This document shows positions 12,049 through 21,763 of a stretch of DNA of 42,203 nucleotides, piece after piece. The translations under genes and the position numbers were made by a program. The DNA comes from a virus. Under the pieces are notes generated by a model. It was not told the DNA's origin and did no database searches. It saw only the letters and a program-made list of their open reading frames with translations. How positions within the stretch are numbered: position 1 is the stretch's first letter; every line of letters starts with the position of its first letter. Location of the stretch: positions 1 to 42,203 of IMG/VR virus record IMGVR_UViG_3300025000_000033. One strand, 5' to 3'.

Positions 12049-13788
12049 ATGAAGAAATACTTATCTTGGATCTTGTTTATACTATTTGCTTTCACTACTA
12101 CTTTTGCTGCATTTAGGACAGCACAACGATCTACATACGATATGATAGCAAAAAGATTTCTATTTACTTCTGACTGAACAAGTGGGGGAACTTCTGTATT
12201 AGATATAAATAGTGGTTGAAACACTATTGTTTATTGAAGAATAATGAATAGTGGTTGAGTAGACTATATATTTTGATCATGAACTAATGATAAACTTTGT
12301 ATATGGACTGGTGGTTGAGTTTCCTGTCAAACAGATATGATAACTTGACTTGTAGAATCAGATCCTATTTGGAACTCAGAAAGCTGAGATTATATACTTT
12401 GGACAAGTGTTTCTACTGATACTTCTTGATGAAGTTCTGATATTCTAGTTATGAGCCAAAATGCCGTTAGTTGATTTGTAAATTCGAAAGCATTTCTACT
12501 TAGTTGAAACAATATTATTACTGGAGATACTATCTATAATTGATCAATATCTGTATCGTGAGATTTTATTATAACCTGAGATGCTGTTTTTAATTGAGAT
12601 GTTTATTATACACTGAATACTTATTATTCATGAGATACTATATATACAGGAACAACAACATATAACTGAGATACTTATTATATATGAAACTCTTATTTCT
12701 CAGGAAATAATGTATACACAGGAACTAATACCTATAATTCTTATACATACTTTAATGAAGATTTATTCATTCTAGGAAATATAATCCAAACAGGCGATAT
12801 TTACTTAGTCTGAAATGTTTATTTCTCAGGTAACAATATCTACACTGGTACTAACTACTATTTCTGAGATAATTATACATACTGAAATACTTATCTATCT
12901 TGAAACCTTGTAGTAACAGGATCTATTACTGATTGAGCAGGAAACCTATATATTACATGATATACAGAAACCGATCCAATATTTATGGCTAATAGTTGAA
13001 ATTATGCTGTTTTGGTATGAAATAATAATTTTTCTTGAACCCAAAATATAACATGACAATTATTGGTTAATTGAGAAATCGTTGTTGATTGATATACACT
13101 AGAACAAACAATAAATAATATAATTAGTTCTGATGCATATATTGCTTGACGTTCTCCTGATTATTTTACTGTATTATATGATTTTGAGTCAACAAATAGT
13201 AAATTTTCTACAGATAATATGTGATATATCCCATTTGTTACAGCAAATACGCTAACATTACGTGATCCATGAGGAACTAATTCATTCTGATTGGTATCAC
13301 AAAGTAGGGCTTGTGCTTGATTATGAATAACTGATTGTCAGAGTGCTATGGTATATTCATGAAATGTTTGGGTATATTCATCTACTTCAAAAAAATTATG
13401 AAAAGCTTCTATATATACAGATATATCTAATGCAACTAATTGGAATACATGAATAATATTCTCATGATATTCAATGCCAGCTAGTTCGTATATTGTAGGA
13501 GTAGATGCTAATAATCGTATATGATTTACACAAACGAACACATGATTAGTTATGTTTTATGATATGTGAACTTATTTATTATATGATGAAACACTATATT
13601 TTGATACTACTTTATCTACAGCTTTTTTGGGAAATTATTGAATTGGTTATTTATCTTGATCTAAACCATACTTATCATCTCTTACATGATCTCTAATAAA
13701 ATTCAAAGATGTATCAGGTACACAAGTGCGAGGAACACATAATAAATTATATTTAACTAATGCGGATCTATGTATTTCATTTTATTAA
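12049..13788 (+). CDS. Signal-peptide-bearing repetitive beta-rich protein (cassette copy 1)
   Basis: 579 aa. Residues 1-20 (MKKYLSWILFILFAFTTTFA) are a clear export signal: basic start, hydrophobic core and an A-x-A-like end. Residues about 150-310 consist of short repeats of the type YYSGDTIYTG / YFSGNNVYTG, which suggest a stacked beta fibre. The C-terminal part is a less repetitive beta domain with a few cysteines. A signal peptide is odd for a tail protein. It may be exported to the host surface, or it may be a fibre whose N-terminus only resembles a signal. The gene at 15529 is its positional counterpart. Confidence 0.7.
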
Positions 13789-13798
13789 AAACCAAAAC

Positions 13799-14455
13799 AT
13801 GATACTATGATTATTCCAAACAGTGCAAGATTCTATAAAGTTCCTCGAAAAGAAGAAATACAGTATTTGAGATAGAATAATAATAACCTGAGAAGAACAA
13901 ACAACATACGAACGGACAGGAAATATGCGACAAAATATAATCTGAATCTATCTACAATGAAAAGATTGAGAAGATTGACTTCCTTGAAAACCTTGAAAAC
14001 GTGCAGAAGAAGTGAATCTAAAACTATTAGAGAACCGTATATATGAAAGACTAAGGGATGATCAATGATTCATAAAAAAATGTGAGGGAAAGAAATGAGA
14101 TTCGATAAAATGAGATCCTGGAGAAACAATAATACCAAATATCAAAGAAATTGTTGAAATTCTATTGAAAAAGCTTATAGACAATAAAGAATTTATAGAA
14201 AAAGTTACACCAAAACCTTGAAAACCTGGTAAGGATGGGAAAACACCAGTAAAATGAATAGACTATTTTGATTGAGAAGATTGAAAAACACCAGTAAAAT
14301 GAGAGGATTATGATGACTGAGTAGATTGAAATGATTGACACAAATTAGTATTTATTGAAGATCCTAATAATGTTAATCTAAAACCTAATGAGTTCTGAAT
14401 AGATATAAATAAAAATTTCTATATCTACAGAAATAATTCAATTCTTAAATTGTAA
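13799..14455 (+). CDS. Collagen-like tail fibre/adhesin
   Basis: 218 aa with two collagen-like Gly-X-Y stretches, near residues 63-78 (GKDGEDGLPGKPGK) and 140-180 (KPGKPGKDGKTPVKG, with DGKTPVKGxDYxDG repeated). Most of the repeat glycines are TGA codons, so the repeats vanish under the standard code. Between them is a helical segment (IKEIVEILLKKLID). Collagen-like shafts with the TPVKG motif are common in phage receptor-binding fibres. It lies directly upstream of the first HNH gene element. Confidence 0.75.
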
Positions 14456-14520
14456 TGGGGCTTAGCGGCTTAATGTGAGTAAATATGTTAAGGATATTTA
14501 CTCTCCCAAGAAAGTTTTTA
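14456..14520 (+). other. HNH-associated conserved element E1 (sequence plus hairpin)
   Basis: GCTTAGCGGCTTAA (14460-14473) is followed by a perfect 10-bp hairpin, GAGTAAATAT (14477-14486) with ATATTTACTC (14494-14503), then TCCC. A matching element, GCTTAGCGGCGTAA plus a 10-bp hairpin plus TCCC, lies at 39658-39705. Each copy immediately precedes a free-standing HNH endonuclease gene. A T-run follows about a dozen bases later, so a terminator role is possible, but the conserved 5' part is not explained by that. Confidence 0.65.
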
Positions 14521-14538
14521 ACCTTAACTTAAATAACT

Positions 14539-15015
14539 ATGGCTCAATACTGAAAAACACATTGAATGACTTGAACAAACTTTTATAACAGATGGAAACT
14601 ATTAAAAAAAAGATGTAATAATATAAATGATCCTCGTTATAAATGGTACTGAGAACGCTGAATATTTGTTTGTGATAAATGGAATAAATTTGAATGATTT
14701 ATGGAAGATATGTATGAATCGTATATAGAACATCGTATTATATACTGAGAACAAAATACAAGTATAGATCGCATAAATAATAATTGAAACTACTGTAAAG
14801 AAAATTGTAGACGAGCAACTAAAAAAGAACAGATGAGAAATACCAGTAGAAATTATAAAATAATACAACAAGATTTAAATTGAAATACTATAAAAATATG
14901 GAATAATAGAGTGGATATAAAAGAAGAATGATTTAATATATGAAATATTCGATCTTGTTGTAACTGAAAAAGAAATAATGCTAATTGATACATACGAAAG
15001 TATTTTACAATTTAA
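14539..15015 (+). CDS. HNH homing endonuclease (free-standing)
   Basis: 158 aa, with the typical phage HNH layout: a helical start (NFYNRWKLLKKRCNN), KWYGERGIFVCDKW, then SIDRINNNGNYCKENCRRAT (D77 and R78 in the metal-finger core) and KKEQMRNTSRN. The C-terminal 40 residues (IKIWNNRVDIKEEGFNIGNI) look like a DNA-binding NUMOD-type repeat. It sits between appendage genes and is not inside an intron that I can see. Such genes are selfish elements that spread by cutting alleles lacking them. It is preceded by element E1. Confidence 0.85.
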
Positions 15016-15027
15016 TATAATATCATC

Positions 15028-15303
15028 ATGACAAACTATCCATTCTCTGAATTATTCCTACACTGAAATGCACTTGCTTATTACAGTGAACTAGATTGAG
15101 CCAATACTATAGAGTATTTTCTAACTCCTAGAAATCCATCAGATTTGATTACTGATGCAACTTGGAAAATTATGAAAATTATAACAGTTACAGCTACATG
15201 AGCTTTTGAAGCTGGAAAATCAGTTACACGAGCAGGTGGAAGTCCTGATTTTACTTTTACTGCAACAGATCTTGCTACAGTAAAAGCATATACATATCTT
15301 TAA
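15028..15303 (+). CDS. Small appendage-module protein, first member of cassette copy 2
   Basis: 91 aa, weakly similar to the protein at 11540: both have an LITD.....MK segment, followed by a Thr/Ala-rich stretch and a DLA(T/A)V ending. It precedes the small EYLDTATG gene and the signal-peptide protein in the same order as copy 1. It is probably structural; function unknown. Confidence 0.6.
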
Positions 15304-15322
15304 TTGGTAAGTAAATAAAAAG

Positions 15323-15511
15323 ATGGCTCGAGTTATGAATCCATTTACAAACAAACTAGAAAGGTCTTGATGATCTTCTCCGGCAACAGAATGATCATGA
15401 GTACCATCAACAGTACCAACTAGAGTATGAGAAGAATATCTAGATACAGCTACAGGTACTTGGTATAAATCTATATGAACAGCTAGTGCTGATGATCGAG
15501 TAATTTTATAA
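15323..15511 (+). CDS. Small appendage-module protein with EYLDTATG motif (copy 2)
   Basis: 62 aa. The segment VGEEYLDTATGTWYKS near residue 38 matches the motif in the protein at 11797. The rest is short, Ser/Thr/Pro-rich and without known domains. The gene lies between the other two members of the second cassette. Confidence 0.6.
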
Positions 15512-15528
15512 TATAAATTCTTTTCTAC

Positions 15529-17001
15529 ATGAAAAAGCTTCTATCTTTTCTAACAATTATATTGTTCTCTATGATAACTTTTGCATCCGCTGAAGTGAAA
15601 AGAGTAAATTTCTCAACACAAGAAGTTTCTACAAAAAGAATAGTATTTACAGATACAGGACTTCCTAATGGGATTCCAATGTTTGATATAAATAATGAAT
15701 GATCCTTTAATCTATTGTGAAACAATATAAAGACTGTAGATAATTCATTGTATAGTGATTTTTATACATCTAACTGGAGTTGATACAGTTATAATTGTAA
15801 ATCATTCTCTACTGTAAATATAACATGAACAATACCAGCATCTTTCGATGGAAATACTAAATATGTTTTTGAAAGCGGTAGTTATACAATTTGATCTCCA
15901 ATAGTAATAGATGAAAGTTGTACTGTTTTAATCTGATCATGAAATGTTATTCTTAATTGAACAGGATGAATTATACTAAATATAACAGGATCTCAATATA
16001 ATATAATTGAATGATTGAAATTTTATTGAAGTTGATGAGATTCTATTTCAATGACAAACGCTAATAATAATGCAATATATAATCTAGATATTATCAAATC
16101 AAATAGAGCAATTTTAATGAGTAATTCAAAATATAATCTATTTAAAAATTCTAGATTATATAGTTCTACTATATGATTTTCGCTTGCTACAAATTCAAAT
16201 TATAATGTTATAAATAATTGTTTATCATTTAATCATACTCAGAACTGAATATTTATAAATGGATGATATTATAATGTTGTAAATAATAGTGCAGTATTTA
16301 ATAATACCCTAAGATGATATATAGTACAATCATGAACTTGAAATGTATTTAATAATAGTTTTTCTTTGAATAATACATCAGATTGATTGAGATCTGTTGC
16401 TATAAATTTCTATAATAATACATATAATCTTAATAACTGAGTTATGACAATTACTGCAACAAATACATGATATGGAAATAATTATTCTGATACATGATGG
16501 GATGTTGATTTAAAATGGGGATTATCTACAGATTTATTAGTTTCTGATATATGACGATCAAATTGAACATGATTGATAACTACTTTATCAACAGGGTTTT
16601 TAATAATACCTTACGATGAAAATTCTACAGCTATAATTGATATAACTACATGATCAACAGATTGGAAATGAGCTAAACCATTTACTTGATTTCTTACAAA
16701 TATAATTTACTGATTAGAAGTAATAGAACAGATCCAACCTGTAGACTATATAGCATGAAAATTATCTAACGATAACTATTTTAACGAAGATACACTTATT
16801 GCATCATGATTTGATTTTGTAAGTTTTTGATATAGAAATTGAAATCTATCGTTTCTTTATGGAAATACTCCAATGTTAGAGATAACAAAATACTGAATAA
16901 AAACAGATTGAATATATATATGAGATAATCTAAAAATTGTTAATTCCTGAGATAGAGTGTCATTACAATATTTATCTTGATCAGATTGGATTGAACAATA
17001 G
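15529..17001 (+). CDS. Signal-peptide-bearing parallel beta-helix protein (cassette copy 2)
   Basis: 490 aa. Residues 1-20 (MKKLLSFLTIILFSMITFAS) form a signal peptide. Residues about 95-290 consist of short repeats with Asn ladders such as NNAIYNLDI, NYNVINNCLSF and YYNVVNNSAVF, typical of right-handed parallel beta-helices (NosD / pectate-lyase-like). This fold is common in phage tailspikes that bind or cut surface polysaccharide, and in secreted carbohydrate-binding proteins. No catalytic site can be picked out by eye. It is the counterpart of the protein at 12049, although the bodies of the two differ. Confidence 0.7.
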
Positions 17002-17029
17002 ATTGTTTTATATATTTTAATTTATACGT

Positions 17030-17449
17030 ATGGAAGTAAAGTTGACTGCATCGAATATAATGTCATTTATAGCAATAGTATGAGTAATTTTTACTGTTTA
17101 TCTATATTTCAAAAAGCCACAAGATAGTATGGAAATTAAACAAGCAGTGGTTGACAAAGAAATTGATAGTAAAGCTTCAATACTAGCACAGAAAGAGATG
17201 GAGAATAAAGCAAATATTCTTGCAGAACAAGTAAAACTCGGAAAAGAATCAACAGACAAAAAATTTGAATCTATAATACAAGACAACAAAGATGCTATGC
17301 TTCTTGCAACTAACCATACTCATACTGTAGATGTTAAAGTAGATTCACTTATCCAGCAAGTAAATTCTATGAATTTAATATTTACTCAGAAATTTACTGA
17401 ACTTAGCACAATATTGGAAGAACGTCTACCAAAAAGGAATATAAAATAA
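17030..17449 (+). CDS. Membrane-anchored coiled-coil protein
   Basis: 139 aa, with an N-terminal membrane segment at residues 9-24 (IMSFIAIVGVIFTVYLYF). A long charged coiled coil follows (EMENKANILAEQVKLGKEST), with a helical end. It directly precedes the holin-like gene, so it is probably part of the lysis module, as a holin partner or spanin-like protein. No lipobox cysteine is present. Confidence 0.65.
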
Positions 17450-17481
17450 ATTGTATTTTTTAATTTTTAATAATATATATC

Positions 17482-17688
17482 ATGGAATTTAAACAACGGT
17501 ATCTTTCAAGAACTATCCGAAGCCAAATTGTATCTTTTATAGCTTGGATCTTAGTTTCAACTAATATTATCGATCTAGATTCTGAATTACAACAACAGAT
17601 ACTAGATATTATTATGTCAATAGTTGCTATTGCTACGCAAGTAATGGCTGTATATTATAGAATAAAATCTACTAAAAAAATAAAATAG
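17482..17688 (+). CDS. Holin-like small membrane protein
   Basis: 68 aa, with two hydrophobic segments (IVSFIAWILVSTNII near residues 16-30 and IMSIVAIATQVMAVYY near 43-58) separated by a short acidic loop, a charged N-terminus, and a basic C-terminus (RIKSTKKIK). Size and topology fit a class II holin that opens the cytoplasmic membrane at the end of infection. The neighbours are a coiled-coil membrane protein and, further on, wall-degrading enzymes. It ends in TAG one base before the next ATG. Confidence 0.7.
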   Translation: MEFKQRYLSRTIRSQIVSFIAWILVSTNIIDLDSELQQQILDIIMSIVAIATQVMAVYYRIKSTKKIK

Positions 17689-17919
17689 ATGGATCAAAAC
17701 TATATCTTTTATCAGACGAATAAGGCAGTCTGATTCGTTGATTCAAAGCATTTCTGAATAGATATGTATCAAAAGCAGTATAAACCTATATTGTATAAGA
17801 TTCTTTGCTGCACAGAAGATTGAATCAATGAGGTAAGTCAAATTAGATATGATGATATAGATCAATTCATAGATATAATAAAAGAGGAGTTAAGTTTTGA
17901 TACTTTATGAAGTAACTAA
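17689..17919 (+). CDS. Small protein of unknown function in lysis module
   Basis: 76 aa, abutting the holin-like gene and followed 6 bp later by the peptidase gene, so it is clearly in the same operon. The sequence is mixed and soluble, with two cysteines side by side (KILCCTEDG) and an acidic helical end. No family recognised. Confidence 0.6.
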
Positions 17920-17925
17920 AAAATC

Positions 17926-18771
17926 ATGGAAACTAAAGAATTGAAATTTATTGAAGATTATGTTTTTGATATTCCTGATTCTAGAGATTTTCTATTAGAG
18001 GAATATCTAGAGTTTGCTAATTGAAAAACTCCAATAACATGGTTACAAGACAATCTTATATTATATTCTCAATGAAATACCCCAAAATGTACTCGATATG
18101 CTGCTCAATTTCTATCTACAATGCTTGATATGCTAGAAGATATAGAAACTGTTTGAGAAATACTTAGACCACAAAAAGATCCAGGCACTTACAAAGATAA
18201 CAGACCACATACATTATTAGATAGAGCAAAACAATTCAAAGAATTAGATAAAATAATCTGATTTGTTTCAATACCAAGAGTTTGATATAAATACTCTAAT
18301 TGAACATCAATGACATTACAAAGAAGATTAGACCTATTTAAAAAAGCTTTGGATATATCTTTTCTATTTACAGGTACTGATAGAGTGAAACGAACAATGT
18401 CGCAATCGCCTATATTAAAATTCTGATCAGCAGCAACAATCTGACATGCTTTCGATATAACATGAAAAAACGAAATATATCATAGTTCTGATAAATTATT
18501 CAAACATGTAAACTCATTCTGAAAAGAACGAGGAGATAATTGATACTGATATATAGAAGAAAATAATATAGACAAATTGTATACCGCTTATATGTTTATA
18601 GATAAAAAAGATTCTGAATATTTTGCTAATTTCAAAACTATACAAAAAGCTAAACAATGAATAAAAATTTTCAAAGAATTATACGAAATATGAAATCCTA
18701 GACTAAAACAATTCCTGCAAGAAAAGGCAATAACTGCATGATTGGAGAATGTATTGTGATTCAAATACTAA
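17926..18771 (+). CDS. Papain-like cysteine peptidase (probable lysis or virion enzyme)
   Basis: 281 aa. A candidate catalytic cysteine is C55 in NTPKCTRYAAQFL, at the start of a helix as in papain-type enzymes. A candidate histidine is H174 in TIGHAFDIT, followed by D177. These spacings fit C1/C39-like folds. There is no signal peptide or wall-binding repeat. It is located just after the holin-like gene, so it may be an endolysin that cuts peptide cross-links, or a processing protease. The assignment rests on the two motifs only. Confidence 0.6.
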
Positions 18772-18776
18772 ATCCC

Positions 18777-18804
18777 TTGCAAATAGGAAGTAAATATATA
18801 TAAT
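18777..18804 (+). promoter_or_regulatory. Promoter, TTGCAA / TATAAT, 16-bp spacer
   Basis: The -35 TTGCAA is at 18777-18782 and the -10 TATAAT at 18799-18804. It has the same -35, spacer length and -10 as the promoters at 19105 and 26233. It starts right after the peptidase stop codon and points at the small gene at 18839. Confidence 0.75.
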
Positions 18805-18805
18805 G

Positions 18806-18836
18806 ATACTGTTTTACATATTAAACAGTATTTTTA
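18806..18836 (+). promoter_or_regulatory. Inverted repeat just after the -10: operator or early terminator
   Basis: ATACTGTTT (18806-18814) pairs perfectly with AAACAGTAT (18823-18831), followed by TTTTATT. It begins 2 bp after the TATAAT box, so it would include or adjoin the transcription start. It could terminate transcription coming from the lysis genes, attenuate the new transcript, or be a dyad operator for a repressor. Confidence 0.65.
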
Positions 18837-18838
18837 TT

Positions 18839-19084
18839 ATGGATAATTATTATGACAAAAGCATAGATCTAGCATGATCTATCTTACACAATCTTAGAAA
18901 AGAATATCCTAGACTATCAGGACTATTTTTCTGAAAAAATTTATTGGTATATCTTGGTATGGATGAAAAAATGTTCAATCCATATAGAAAAACCCTATTA
19001 TCAGAAAAAAAGTATAAACAACTTTTCGATAAACTTTCAAAATTTAATAACAAATTGTTTGTAAAGTGGCTTCTAACCAAGTAA
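18839..19084 (+). CDS. Small basic protein behind its own promoter, unknown
   Basis: 81 aa, basic, mostly helical (KYPRLSGLFF-like core, KKYKQLFDKLSKFNNK), with no membrane segment. It stands alone between two promoters of the same type and follows an inverted repeat at the transcription start. This arrangement suggests an early, possibly autoregulated gene. No DNA-binding motif is convincing, so a regulator role is only inferred from context. Confidence 0.6.
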
Positions 19085-19097
19085 AAAAAATCTCAAA

Positions 19098-19117
19098 TTT
19101 CCTCTTGCAAAAGGAAA
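19098..19117. promoter_or_regulatory. Near-perfect 20-bp palindrome centred on a -35 box
   Basis: TTTCCT (19098-19103) and AGGAAA (19112-19117) flank TTGCAA, which is itself palindromic. Only positions 7 and 14 of the 20 bases break the symmetry. It sits exactly on the -35 region of the promoter at 19105, so it is a good candidate operator for a dimeric regulator. A weak hairpin is an alternative. Confidence 0.5.
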
Positions 19118-19132
19118 AAAAAAGAGTATAAT
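19105..19132 (+). promoter_or_regulatory. Promoter, TTGCAA / TATAAT, 16-bp spacer
   Basis: TTGCAA is at 19105-19110 and TATAAT at 19127-19132. It drives the gene at 19194 and probably the operon after it. The leader that follows holds two small hairpins: AACGGA (19151-19156) with TCCGTT (19163-19168), and TTGGG (19169-19173) with CCCAA (19184-19188). These end just before the ATG and may control translation. Confidence 0.8.
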
Positions 19133-19193
19133 ACCCATGATATAGAAAGCAACGGACACTGATCCGTTTTGGGAGAGATAAAACCCAATACGA

Positions 19194-19511
19194 ATGCTAA
19201 TATCATTATTATTTATCTATTATTGTTTAATTATGAAGATTACTAGACGAATATTTCCAATCTTTTATCCTGAGAAGAAAGTAGAAAGAACTACTATAGA
19301 ACTTCCATCTAGAGATCAATTGGAAGAAGTTAGAATCCATCAAGAAAATCTACAACAAGAAAAACAGAGGATCTTATTATCAAATTCTTTTGTAGAAAAT
19401 CTGAAACTTGCAGACAAACATTCTAGAAACAAAAAGCTATTAAAGAAACGACAAACAAACAATCTAGATCTAGCAAGAGCATTAGAAGAAAAAAGTAAAC
19501 AAATTATTTAG
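19194..19511 (+). CDS. Membrane-anchored charged helical protein, unknown
   Basis: 105 aa from the first ATG, with a short hydrophobic start (LISLLFIYYCLIM). A second ATG at 19233 would remove it and leave 92 aa. The rest is highly charged and coiled-coil-like (EEVRIHQENLQQEKQRILL, ALEEKSKQII). It is the first gene behind the promoter at 19105. No family recognised. Confidence 0.6.
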   Translation: MLISLLFIYYCLIMKITRRIFPIFYPEKKVERTTIELPSRDQLEEVRIHQENLQQEKQRILLSNSFVENLKLADKHSRNKKLLKKRQTNNLDLARALEEKSKQII

Positions 19512-19539
19512 TTTTTATTTTTTAAGACAAATAAACAAA

Positions 19540-20028
19540 ATGAAATCATTTTTAAAAAGAGCATTAAAACAACTAATAGTTTTGGTTGTTATAACTTGAA
19601 TATGATATGCTTGATTTTCTTATTTTTCTATAGAAAAAGAAACTGATCAACAATTTGTAAACAGAATCCATGATTTCTATATAGATAGTGGATATAACAA
19701 GAAAAGTTTATATCAAAACGATATAGAATTACTCCAAGAATTTAAACAAACAGCAGTAGATAGTCTGACTTATAAACAAACATTAGATTATATTGCTATA
19801 AATAACTGAAAGATGACAGGTTTGATTGACAACGATTGGTTGAATTTGATTGATGAAACATTGAAGTTAGCAAATGAATGAATAGCAAGAGTAGATGTTC
19901 CTGAATATCTCACAGTAGATAGCAAGAAGGCTATTATTGATCCTACACCATCACAACTATTAGATCAGGGTTTATCTCTAGGAATGACTGAAGCCAAACA
20001 AAGCCCAGTCAAGAAGATATTAAAATAA
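19540..20028 (+). CDS. Single-pass membrane protein with large outer domain, possible spanin-like
   Basis: 162 aa. Positive residues at the N-terminus (KSFLKRALKQ) precede a membrane segment at residues 11-28 (LIVLVVITGIGYAGFSYF), then a soluble, acidic, mostly helical domain. The orientation would put the domain outside the cytoplasmic membrane. It is followed 14 bp later by a lysozyme-like gene. It could be a lysis helper or a host-envelope protein. No conserved motif seen. Confidence 0.6.
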
Positions 20029-20042
20029 AAGATTCTGATCTT

Positions 20043-20480
20043 ATGGAAAAAATATGTAAGAAATGAAAGCTAAGATGAAAAATATCTCCACTGTGTAATG
20101 ATTGGTTATTATACTGAAAATTAAAATGAATAAGTAATGAAATGGGGGTTGATTTCTATACAATGGTATCAATAAGTTATGCTGAAAGCCATATATGAAT
20201 AAACTTCGCACCAAGTGCTAGTTGTAGTTGAATGAATAATCGAGGTTGAATTAAAGCTATGATGGATAATGATTGACAGGTCCACAAAGTAAAACTTCCT
20301 TATAAGTGATGTCGATTATATCCTTTTGAATCAGTAGAAGATTATCGAAAATCTCTAGCAAATACATTAAGAATGTGATATGCTTATGCTTGATGTAACG
20401 ATATAATATGTTTATCTAAAAAATATGTATGAGATTCCTGAATAAGCTGGGATCGAGTAAATAGGGTAAATTGATTTTAA
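20043..20480 (+). CDS. Lysozyme / lytic transglycosylase-like protein
   Basis: 145 aa. The segment TMVSISYAESHIGINFAPSA resembles the active site of SLT/goose-type lysozymes, with E48 in AESH as the candidate catalytic acid. MNNRGGIKAM then fits the helix-loop that usually reads as WGI or GLM in the family. Six to seven cysteines are present (C5, C18 and later pairs), unusual for a cytoplasmic protein, and suggest an enzyme acting outside. There is no signal peptide; export would need the holin. It would cleave peptidoglycan glycan strands. Confidence 0.6.
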
Positions 20481-20503
20481 TTTGGTAAAGAAATAAAACA
20501 AAA

Positions 20504-20683
20504 ATGAAAGCATCACGATACCTACGAGCTATATTGACAATATTATTGTGAGGGTTGGTATATTTACTAATAGTACCACCAACCTGACAAAGCTGACTAC
20601 ATTGTTGATGGAATAGAAATATTTATATCCAATGTGCAGGAGAAGAAGAAATGGATTTACTTATGGTTAAATATTGAAAATAA
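20504..20683 (+). CDS. Small membrane protein
   Basis: 59 aa with a basic start and one membrane segment (LTILLGGLVYLLIVPP, residues 11-26), then a short tail with two cysteines and an acidic end. It directly follows the lysozyme-like gene, so it may belong to the lysis set. No family recognised. Confidence 0.55.
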
Positions 20684-20728
20684 TATCTATTGAGTAGAAT
20701 ACCTTTTATATATTTACTATATTGGATT

Positions 20729-20881
20729 ATGAAAAACCTAACATTGTCAGAAATCTGAATTATAATAATAGTCTGAATTTCTATTATTGTATGAATAGTA
20801 CGAGCAAAGTTTTGTATTCCATATTTACTTAATTTTGATAATACGATATTGGATATTCCTGCTATTTGTATTACTAGATAG
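20729..20881 (+). CDS. Very small membrane protein
   Basis: 50 aa, with a strongly hydrophobic segment at residues 9-24 (IGIIIIVGISIIVGIV) and two cysteines in the second half. It lies between small genes on the same strand. Function unknown. Confidence 0.5.
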
Positions 20882-20909
20882 TCTTTTATATATTAAATAT
20901 ATAATTCTT

Positions 20910-21080
20910 ATGAAAATAGCTAAATATAAAATCAAAAACTGGTCTGATATAGATATAAAATTTATTATGACAGATAGCTCAGAAGTATGAAAAGAAAGTA
21001 AAACATACTGATATGTGATGAAAGATTGAACTATATATATTTATAAATTTGTAGAAACTCTTTTACCCACTGATAAATAA
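20910..21080 (+). CDS. Small protein, unknown
   Basis: 56 aa, soluble, beta-like (GYVMKDGTIYIYKFVETLL). It is separated by 3 bp from the next gene, which supports co-transcription. No recognisable domain. Confidence 0.5.
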
Positions 21081-21083
21081 CCT

Positions 21084-21314
21084 ATGACACCAACTAAGCA
21101 AGAAATGAATATAGCTTCAACTATTGTAAGATGATTTCATATATCAACTATGTATAGGAAATCATCTATAGATTCTGCTTTAATGTATTATGAAACAATA
21201 GTATTTGAATATAAAGATATGGAAAACTGAAATATGTTAGAGCAAGAATCTAATTACAATGAAGAGTTCGCTATGATGAAACATATAGAATTTGTTTTAA
21301 AATATATAAAATAA
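21084..21314 (+). CDS. Small helical protein, unknown
   Basis: 76 aa, acidic and helical, with many Met and Tyr residues (DSALMYYETIVFEYKDME). It starts 3 bp after the previous stop and ends 2 bp before the next start. No known family. Confidence 0.5.
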
Positions 21315-21316
21315 AA

Positions 21317-21760
21317 ATGGATAAAAAAGAGTTAATAGATATTATATATAGTAATGATATTATTTCTAAAAAAATAGATTGTTATGTGGTATTTGATGTT
21401 GATGATAATAGGTTTACTAGGTATCTTAATATGTGAGAAATTTTCTCTCTTGCTTGACGAGATGAATGTAAAATAGATCTTTATAATGAATTATGTTATT
21501 ATGTTGATTGAGATGGTTATAGTTGATGATATTGGTGAACTTATGATTGAGATAAATTTAAAGTAATAAAAACCAAGAAACCAACAACAATACTTATATG
21601 AGATATACTTGATTATGTAGAGTCTTGAAAATCTAATAGCTTACCAGAATTTATATCAGATAATATAAATTGAATAATACAACTATGGCTAGAAAAACGC
21701 AAGCCAATAGAAGACCAAAGTATAGAAACAATAGAGTTTATTTATTCCCTACTCCCATAA
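21317..21760 (+). CDS. Acidic protein, unknown
   Basis: 147 aa, acidic, with alternating beta and loop segments (DCYVVFDVDDNRFTRYLNMG; YYVDGDGYSGGYWGTYDGD), the latter with six glycines, four of them TGA. No catalytic signature. It belongs to a compact operon of small genes that run with 2-4 bp gaps. Confidence 0.55.
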
Positions 21761-21763
21761 CCT

